Below, in pieces: positions 6,943-10,779 of a stretch of DNA of 10,779 nucleotides. Each line of letters opens with the position of its first letter. Positions within the stretch are counted from its first letter, which is position 1. The DNA comes from Treponema sp. (GTDB taxonomy: Bacteria; Spirochaetota; Spirochaetia; Treponematales; Treponemataceae). The stretch lies in NCBI GenBank assembly GCA_018384055.1, contig JAHAZL010000020.1, positions 1 through 10,779 of the forward strand, in the 5' to 3' direction. Both the position numbers and the translations under genes were made by a program. The notes beneath the pieces are model-generated. The model did not search any database. It saw nothing but the letters and a program-made list of their open reading frames with translations, and was not told the origin of the DNA.

Positions 6943-7599
6943 TTATTTTGAAAAAAATCCTTCTGCGGAATTCTTGTCTTCCTGATAGAAAACCTTTCCC
7001 GTATATTCAAGACTGAACTTTCCGTTTTCAAGGACGATTTTATTCAGGGTGCAGTTTGCCATTTTTGATTTCCAGTAGTCCTTCAATTCCCTGCCGTCAA
7101 TGTGAAGAAGAAGGCTCTGCATTGTTCCGCCGTGGGTTACAACAAGAACATTCTGGATTCCTGAATTTTCAAGGGACTTGATTTCATCTTCCCAAAATGA
7201 GGCAGTACGGGCCAGCACCGAGTCAAAGGATTCGCAGCCTTCAAGGGGAATGAAATTTTCAGGGTCATCAAAAAAGTTGTGGAAGTTTTTCAGTTCAGGA
7301 TCTGCGTCTCTTTCTGCGGGAGTTTTTCCCTCTGCCTTTCCAAAACAGAATTCGATTATCCTGTCATCCTTTATGATTTCATTTTCTGATTTTCCCGTCA
7401 TGAGCATTGCAGTTTCTACGGCGCGCTTTAATGGACTTGAATATACCCGGTCAAAAGAAAGGCCTGCCTTTTCAAAGCCGATTCTTGTCTGGGTAGCCTG
7501 TTCCTTTCCCTTTTCGTTGAGGACGGTATTGCTTCTGCCCTGAAGTTTCCAGTGAGTGTTCCATTCAGTTTCGCCATGTCGTGTTACAAAAATGTTCAT
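6943..7599 (-). CDS. Histidine phosphatase superfamily protein (phosphoglycerate-mutase-like)
   Basis: This 218-residue protein has the complete catalytic set of the superfamily. TRHGETEWN (6-14) contains the phospho-accepting His8, SSPLKRAVETA (54-64) the second arginine, IIEFCFG (81-87) the probable acid Glu83, and VVTHGGTM (153-160) the second histidine, His156. Members include cofactor-dependent mutases, cobalamin-pathway phosphatases (CobC) and broad sugar-phosphate or nucleotide phosphatases. No cobalamin genes lie nearby, so a general phosphatase is the safest call. The ATG must be correct because the catalytic RHG is at residues 7-9. No ribosome site precedes it, and a promoter-like pair ends six bases before ATG, so the transcript could be leaderless. 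It is the first gene of a leftward three-gene group. Confidence 0.9.
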   Translation of the reverse strand: MNIFVTRHGETEWNTHWKLQGRSNTVLNEKGKEQATQTRIGFEKAGLSFDRVYSSPLKRAVETAMLMTGKSENEIIKDDRIIEFCFGKAEGKTPAERDADPELKNFHNFFDDPENFIPLEGCESFDSVLARTASFWEDEIKSLENSGIQNVLVVTHGGTMQSLLLHIDGRELKDYWKSKMANCTLNKIVLENGKFSLEYTGKVFYQEDKNSAEGFFSK

Positions 7600-7605
7600 G
7601 GAGAA

Positions 7606-7634
7606 AGTATAGTGAAAAGAAGGGGAAGTGAAAA
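7606..7634 (-). promoter_or_regulatory. Candidate promoter of the phosphatase/DUF72 group
   Basis: Read leftward, TTTTCA (7629-7634) and TATACT (7606-7611) are separated by 17 bases, matching four and five positions of the -35 and -10 consensus. The -10 hexamer ends only six bases before the ATG at 7599. Transcription would then start at or next to the start codon. Confidence 0.45.
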
Positions 7635-7684
7635 TTATTTTACAGAAAATTCAGGTTGTCACTGCGAGGTGCCTGTGCGGATTC

Positions 7685-7715
7685 TTTCCACTTTTAAAAT
7701 TCCAGCGGTTATATA
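7685..7715 (+). promoter_or_regulatory. Weak candidate promoter of the rpn gene
   Basis: TTTCCA (7685-7690) and TATATA (7710-7715) are 19 bases apart, each matching four consensus positions. It lies in the 166-base region between the divergent phosphatase and rpn genes. A small hairpin in the leader, GGAGA (7723-7727) with TCTCC (7734-7738), lies between it and the rpn start. Evidence is compositional only. Confidence 0.3.
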
Positions 7716-7765
7716 TAGGTTAGGAGAATTTGCTCTCCAATATCTTAATTAGCGGGAGTAAGAAA

Positions 7766-8590
7766 ATGGCAAAAGAAATCAGGATCACCGACAATTTCAT
7801 GTTTGCAACGGTCATGAAAAATGAAAACATCTGCCGCCCATTCATCGAAAGGATGCTTGGAATCAGTGTCGAAAAGATTGAATATCTGGAGCGCGAAAAA
7901 GACCTGCGTGCTGATCCTTTTTCAAAAGGGATACGGCTGGATGTCTATGTAAAGGACAGTAACCGCGTATTTACACTTGAAATGCAATGCAGTAACAGAA
8001 AAGATCTTTCTTTAAGGACTAGGTACTATCAAGGCTTGCAGGACATTTCCTTTCTGGACAAGGGAAACCTTTACAGGCATCTTCCGGAGTCCTACATTCT
8101 TTTCATATGCCTTTTTGACCTCTTTGGAAAAGAATTGCCGGTATATACTTTTGAAAACATCTGCAGTGAAGACCAGAGGATTTTGCTAAATGACAAATGC
8201 CGTAAAGTATTTTACAATGTAAATGCATGGGAAAAGGAAACAAACCCGGAACGCCGCGCCTTGCTTGAATATTTTTTTGGAGCCGCAGCCAATGATGAGC
8301 TTACGCGGGCAATCGATGAACAGGTATCCATAACCCAAAATCTTCGCCAATGGAGGAAGGAACACATGACAGTAGAACAGGAAATACAGCTCCAGGCAAG
8401 CTATGCCTATGACGATGGATTCTCGCATGGGATAAGTCATGGGATAAGTCAGGGGATAAGTCAAGGTGCCCACGATGCAAAGGTAGAGACGGCTAAAATT
8501 CTGCTTGCAAACAATGTTGAGCCTTCGATTGTTTTGAAGAGCACGGGTCTTACGGCGGAAGAAATAGAAAATTTAAAAAACAATGCTTAA
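7766..8590 (+). CDS. Rpn-family recombination-promoting nuclease (PD-(D/E)XK, 'transposase_31' type), probable RpnL toxin
   Basis: The 274-residue protein opens with ITDNFMFATVMKNENICRPFIERMLG (7-32), the standard N-terminus of Rpn/PD-(D/E)XK putative transposases. The nuclease core shows RLDVYVKD (58-64, Asp59) and FTLEMQ (69-74, Glu72 and Gln74), the D...ExQ form of the motif usual in this family. ATG at 7766 is chosen because GGGAG (7754-7758) lies seven bases upstream and the family N-terminus begins there; an in-frame TTG at 7730 would add 12 unconserved residues. The C-terminal quarter contains four-residue repeats and an internal start (see 8366-8590). Rpn proteins are toxic DNases implicated in phage defence; the older transposase label reflects only distant similarity. 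I saw no terminal repeats that would make this a mobile element. A terminator follows at once. Confidence 0.9.
   Translation: MAKEIRITDNFMFATVMKNENICRPFIERMLGISVEKIEYLEREKDLRADPFSKGIRLDVYVKDSNRVFTLEMQCSNRKDLSLRTRYYQGLQDISFLDKGNLYRHLPESYILFICLFDLFGKELPVYTFENICSEDQRILLNDKCRKVFYNVNAWEKETNPERRALLEYFFGAAANDELTRAIDEQVSITQNLRQWRKEHMTVEQEIQLQASYAYDDGFSHGISHGISQGISQGAHDAKVETAKILLANNVEPSIVLKSTGLTAEEIENLKNNA
8366..8590 (+). CDS. Probable intragenic RpnS-like antitoxin (in-frame C-terminal product of rpn)
   Basis: Inside rpn and in the same frame, ATG at codon 201 (8366) is preceded by GGAGGAAGG (8352-8360), with five bases between the last G and the ATG. This is a better ribosome site than the one used by the full gene. 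The product would be 74 residues: a short helical start (MTVEQEIQLQASYAYD), the four-residue repeats, then a small helical domain ending GLTAEEIENLKNNA. In E. coli, separately translated C-terminal Rpn fragments (RpnS) bind and block the toxic full-length protein, and their dimer helix carries four-residue repeats that vary in number. Layout, size and repeats match here. No strong internal promoter was found, so the product may arise from the same mRNA. Expression is inferred, not shown. Confidence 0.6.
   Translation: MTVEQEIQLQASYAYDDGFSHGISHGISQGISQGAHDAKVETAKILLANNVEPSIVLKSTGLTAEEIENLKNNA
8414..8473 (+). repeat. 12-bp tandem repeat encoding four-residue units in the Rpn C-terminus
   Basis: CATGGGATAAGT (8426-8437) is repeated exactly at 8438-8449, with one change at 8450-8461 (CAGGGGATAAGT). 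Degenerate units flank it at 8414-8425 and 8462-8473. The encoded series is DGFS, HGIS, HGIS, QGIS, QGAH, placing a glycine at every fourth residue, as in a helix packing face. Near-identical DNA units imply recent expansion or contraction by slippage. The repeat is in frame in units of 12, so copy changes keep the protein intact. Confidence 0.9.
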
Positions 8591-8597
8591 CGGAATG

Positions 8598-8629
8598 AAA
8601 CGCCTGGGTTTGTAACTCGGGTGTTTTTT
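8598..8629 (+). terminator. Rho-independent terminator of rpn
   Basis: CGCCTGGGTT (8601-8610) pairs with AACTCGGGTG (8614-8623) over ten positions, three of them G-T wobbles, around a three-base loop. Six T follow (8624-8629), and AAA precedes the stem. It begins eight bases after the rpn stop. Read leftward only three T follow the hairpin, so it would be a weak terminator for the opposing XRE gene. Confidence 0.85.
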
Positions 8630-8657
8630 ATATGGGCTTTATATCCCGCTTGACCTA

Positions 8658-9023
8658 TTAATGTGATGTCTTGTATTTGGTATTAGAGGCAGATTCCGCC
8701 AGTGATTTAACCAGCTGATTTACGATCTGCTTATGGCATTCAGGAAGATGCTCGCAATTCAAAAGCAGTTCATGGTATTTGGAATAAAGTTTGCGGTCCT
8801 GGAATTTGGAAGAATCCCGAAGGAATAAGTCGGCGGGGTGAATGGAAAATGCATCAGCAATGCGAAGTATCAATTCAAATGAGGGAAAAGCTTTTCCAGC
8901 TTCAATATTACCAATCTGTCCGTTGGAACTGTTTGCCTGAATTGCAAGTTCCGCCTGTGACCAGCCTTTCTGTTCCCTGTAAAATTTTAAATTCATTCTG
9001 AATTCTTCGCTGTGTTCGTCCAT
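8658..9023 (-). CDS. XRE-family helix-turn-helix transcriptional regulator
   Basis: The 121-residue protein has an N-terminal Cro/C1-type HTH (about 11-67): NLKFYREQKGWSQAELA, an NSSNGQIGNIEAGKAFPS recognition region, then LILRIADAFSIHPADLF. The C-terminal half (about 75-112) is helical and has no known domain, so it may serve dimerisation. The gene diverges from the methyltransferase gene across 119 bases carrying repeated octamers and a palindrome, the layout of controller (C) proteins of restriction-modification systems. At 121 residues it is somewhat longer than typical C proteins. No ribosome site is evident before ATG; a second Met at codon 10 would still keep the HTH. It could instead regulate the convergent rpn gene or act elsewhere. 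The control role is inferred from position. Confidence 0.85.
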   Translation of the reverse strand: MDEHSEEFRMNLKFYREQKGWSQAELAIQANSSNGQIGNIEAGKAFPSFELILRIADAFSIHPADLFLRDSSKFQDRKLYSKYHELLLNCEHLPECHKQIVNQLVKSLAESASNTKYKTSH

Positions 9024-9032
9024 AATTACTTT

Positions 9033-9046
9033 ATTCTACAAGTAGA
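9033..9046. promoter_or_regulatory. 12-bp palindrome at the XRE promoter, candidate operator
   Basis: TCTAC (9035-9039) and GTAGA (9042-9046) form a perfect inverted repeat around AA, 12 bases upstream of the XRE start. It overlaps a leftward -10-like TAGAAT (9033-9038) that lacks a good -35. A short symmetric site over its own promoter is the usual target of an autorepressing XRE protein. Confidence 0.45.
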
Positions 9047-9060
9047 TAATGAATTTTAAT

Positions 9061-9135
9061 CTTATGTAACGGAGTGATTTTACCGAAAAACTTTATGTAA
9101 TAAAGATTTATTAAATATTTGCTTTGTTACATAAG
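9061..9135. repeat. Three TTATGTAA-type octamers between xre and the methyltransferase gene
   Basis: TTATGTAA occurs at 9062-9069 and 9093-9100, and as its complement TTACATAA at 9127-9134. The outer two extend to perfect inverted 10-mers (CTTATGTAAC 9061-9070 and GTTACATAAG 9126-9135). The middle one lies in a palindrome, CTTTAT-GTA-ATAAAG (9091-9105). Starts are 31 and 34 bp apart, about three helical turns. The last copy overlaps the AAGG ribosome site (9133-9136) of the methyltransferase gene. They may be operator sites, or the outer pair could form an mRNA hairpin that hides the ribosome site. Confidence 0.6.
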
Positions 9136-9142
9136 GTTTATT

Positions 9143-10779
9143 ATGGAAAAAGAAGGATACGAAGCACAAATTAAAGCATTAAAAGAAGAAATTGAATTAT
9201 TAAAAAAGAAACAGACTTATGAAATTAAACGTCAGAAGTACGGCTTAAACTGGATAGATGTTCCAGAAGCTTTTGAAAAAGACAGCGAAAATAAAATCCC
9301 AGTTTTAGAAGAAGTAAAAGATAAATCCATTAAAAATGATGACGGAAAACCAACCCATATTTTAATTGAAGGTGATAACTACCACGCCTTGCAGTGTTTG
9401 AATTATACACATAAGGGAAAGATTGATGTGATTTATATTGATCCGCCGTATAATACGGGAAGTGATGGGTTTTCTTATAAGGATGCTCGGTTTCTTGATA
9501 AATATCCTGATGGAACTTCAGTTCCCAAAGACCATCCTTTAAGACATAGTTATTGGCTTTCTTTTATGAACAAAAGATTGCGTTTAGCAAGAAAACTATT
9601 AAAACCAGACGGTGTAATTTTTATAAGCATAAATGAAGATGAATTATCTCAATTAAAACTTCTATGTGATGAAATTTTTTTACCAGAAAATTATATTTCA
9701 ACTTTTGTAATAAAAGTTCGTCATGACGACAGAATACTCAAAGGTGATAAACCGATACATGAAACTGTTGAATTTCTCTTAATGTATCAGAATAGTTCTT
9801 CTTTTCAGATTCAAAAAAGGTTAAAGGATAATTCATCTCCAGAAGAATATAAATATCAAATTAAGGAATTAATATCTAATCCTGAGATAATTAAAATGGG
9901 TGAAAAGAATGTTCAAGTTTTCAAACCAGGTGATTATGAAATAATTACAACATCAGCAAGTTTCAATAACTTAAAAAAAATTAATATCCGAGGTTCTATA
10001 AAAGCTGGAAATAGTTCAGGACGTTTTCATATGAAATACCTTGAAAACAGAAAGAATGATTTTGAAGTTTTATATAAAGTTCCAAATATGGGAGATGACG
10101 GTTTAGGATATAGATATTTTATTTCGAGAAAAAATGAAAAACAATTAAATGGATCATATTTTCAAGGAGCTCCTATAGATCGAAAAGATTGGACCTCTAT
10201 ACCTTATCCTAATTTTTTTGATTTTGAATCAATTTTCAATGATGTTGGACAAGAAGGAGGCGTACCTTTTGATGGAGGAAAAAAACCTATTGAATTCATA
10301 GAGAAATTTATAAAAATAGCAACTGCAAAAGAAAATCTTGTAATTCTAGATTTTTTTGGAGGAAGTGGTTCTACAGCTCATGCCACACTTGATATGAATT
10401 CCACAGCTAATAATCAATTCATAGTAGTCCAAATTCCAGAAAAAACATTTGAGATAAAAAATAACAGTAAAAAAGCATTAAAGGGTTGCGAAAATGTTTT
10501 TAACGCTGGTTTTAATAACTTAATTGATGTTACATATCAGCGTATAAAAAATGTCATGCAAGGCTACACCAATTCCAAAGGTGAACAAATCCCTGGTCTT
10601 GGAAATTCTCTCAAATATTACAAAACAGCTTTTATTGGGCAGAATAACTGTAAAAATGCTAATGATGACGACAGAACAGAACTAGCTAAAAAGGCAGGAT
10701 GTCTTCTTTCTCTTGGGGAAAACACTTTAGATGAAATCTGTTCAACTGAATATTATCAGCTTTTTACTGGAAGCAAAGA
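9143..10779 (+). CDS. Site-specific DNA methyltransferase, beta class, type III Mod-like (3' end outside window)
   Basis: The frame is open from ATG 9143 to the right edge, 545 codons without a stop. An N-terminal Lys/Glu helix (about 6-31) precedes HILIEGDNYHALQCL (about 73-87). Then come the catalytic motif DPPYNTG (100-106) and, far downstream, the AdoMet-binding motif DFFGGSGST (403-411). DPPY before FGGSG is the beta-class order of type III Mod and related adenine/cytosine N-methyltransferases. The span between (about 190-380) is the expected target-recognition region and is strikingly AT-rich. Type III Mod proteins usually run to about 600-680 residues, so some 60-130 residues plus any Res (helicase/nuclease) gene would lie beyond the window. 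AAGG (9133-9136) sits six bases before ATG. It could be a solitary methylase or a BREX-like or other system's methylase; the partner genes are not visible. Confidence 0.9.
   Translation, partial: MEKEGYEAQIKALKEEIELLKKKQTYEIKRQKYGLNWIDVPEAFEKDSENKIPVLEEVKDKSIKNDDGKPTHILIEGDNYHALQCLNYTHKGKIDVIYIDPPYNTGSDGFSYKDARFLDKYPDGTSVPKDHPLRHSYWLSFMNKRLRLARKLLKPDGVIFISINEDELSQLKLLCDEIFLPENYISTFVIKVRHDDRILKGDKPIHETVEFLLMYQNSSSFQIQKRLKDNSSPEEYKYQIKELISNPEIIKMGEKNVQVFKPGDYEIITTSASFNNLKKINIRGSIKAGNSSGRFHMKYLENRKNDFEVLYKVPNMGDDGLGYRYFISRKNEKQLNGSYFQGAPIDRKDWTSIPYPNFFDFESIFNDVGQEGGVPFDGGKKPIEFIEKFIKIATAKENLVILDFFGGSGSTAHATLDMNSTANNQFIVVQIPEKTFEIKNNSKKALKGCENVFNAGFNNLIDVTYQRIKNVMQGYTNSKGEQIPGLGNSLKYYKTAFIGQNNCKNANDDDRTELAKKAGCLLSLGENTLDEICSTEYYQLFTGSK

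Noticed and set aside
7730..7765. In-frame TTG start extending rpn by 12 residues
   Set aside because: The family N-terminus begins at ATG 7766, which has GGGAG seven bases upstream. The extension is not family-like, and the TTG lies within a small leader hairpin.
7766..8590. Reading the Rpn gene as a transposase of a mobile element
   Set aside because: No terminal inverted repeats, target-site duplication or DDE motif is visible. Rpn proteins are nucleases related to PD-(D/E)XK enzymes, and the transposase label is historical.
9973..9980. A8 tract and several T7 tracts in the methyltransferase gene as phase-variation switches
   Set aside because: Tracts of seven or eight are expected in such AT-rich coding sequence, the frame is intact, and there is no longer homopolymer or the tetranucleotide repeat typical of phase-variable mod genes.

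Overview
The window reads as chromosomal DNA from a host-associated spirochaete, most likely Treponema. This rests on the general look of the proteins, a GC content near 40% in the housekeeping part, and the combination of an Rpn-family nuclease with an XRE regulator and a DNA methyltransferase. No rRNA or other taxonomic marker is present, so the assignment is moderate at best. Coding density is high and no gene-free stretch exceeds 170 bases. I saw no tRNA, CRISPR array, insertion sequence or replication origin.

Left part (1-2769): a leftward group encodes a flavin-reductase-domain protein, a short NfeD-like membrane protein, a QmcA/stomatin-like SPFH protein and a LUD-domain protein. The last three are joined by two ATGA start/stop overlaps. 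The group ends at a clear hairpin plus T-run (84-124). Beyond it is a possible leftward promoter for a gene outside the window. A 10-bp direct repeat lies in the leader of the flavin reductase.

Middle (2909-7599): a rightward group encodes a membrane-anchored alpha/beta hydrolase, a stand-alone CinA C-terminal (PncC-type) amidase and a MATE transporter. Its last stop codon overlaps that of an opposing leftward group encoding a histidine phosphatase, a DUF72 protein and an unrecognised 141-residue protein.

Right part (7600-10779): this looks like an accessory, defence-type region. It holds an Rpn-family PD-(D/E)XK nuclease, an XRE regulator facing left, and, diverging from it, a beta-class (type III Mod-like) DNA methyltransferase that runs off the right edge. 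The rpn gene has an in-frame internal ATG behind a strong ribosome site. That ATG would release a 74-residue C-terminal protein containing four-residue repeats, which is the arrangement reported for the RpnL/RpnS toxin and intragenic antitoxin pairs. The XRE/methyltransferase intergenic region carries three TTATGTAA-type octamers and a 12-bp palindrome, suggesting controlled expression of the modification system. The central, probably target-recognition, part of the methyltransferase is much more AT-rich than its ends.
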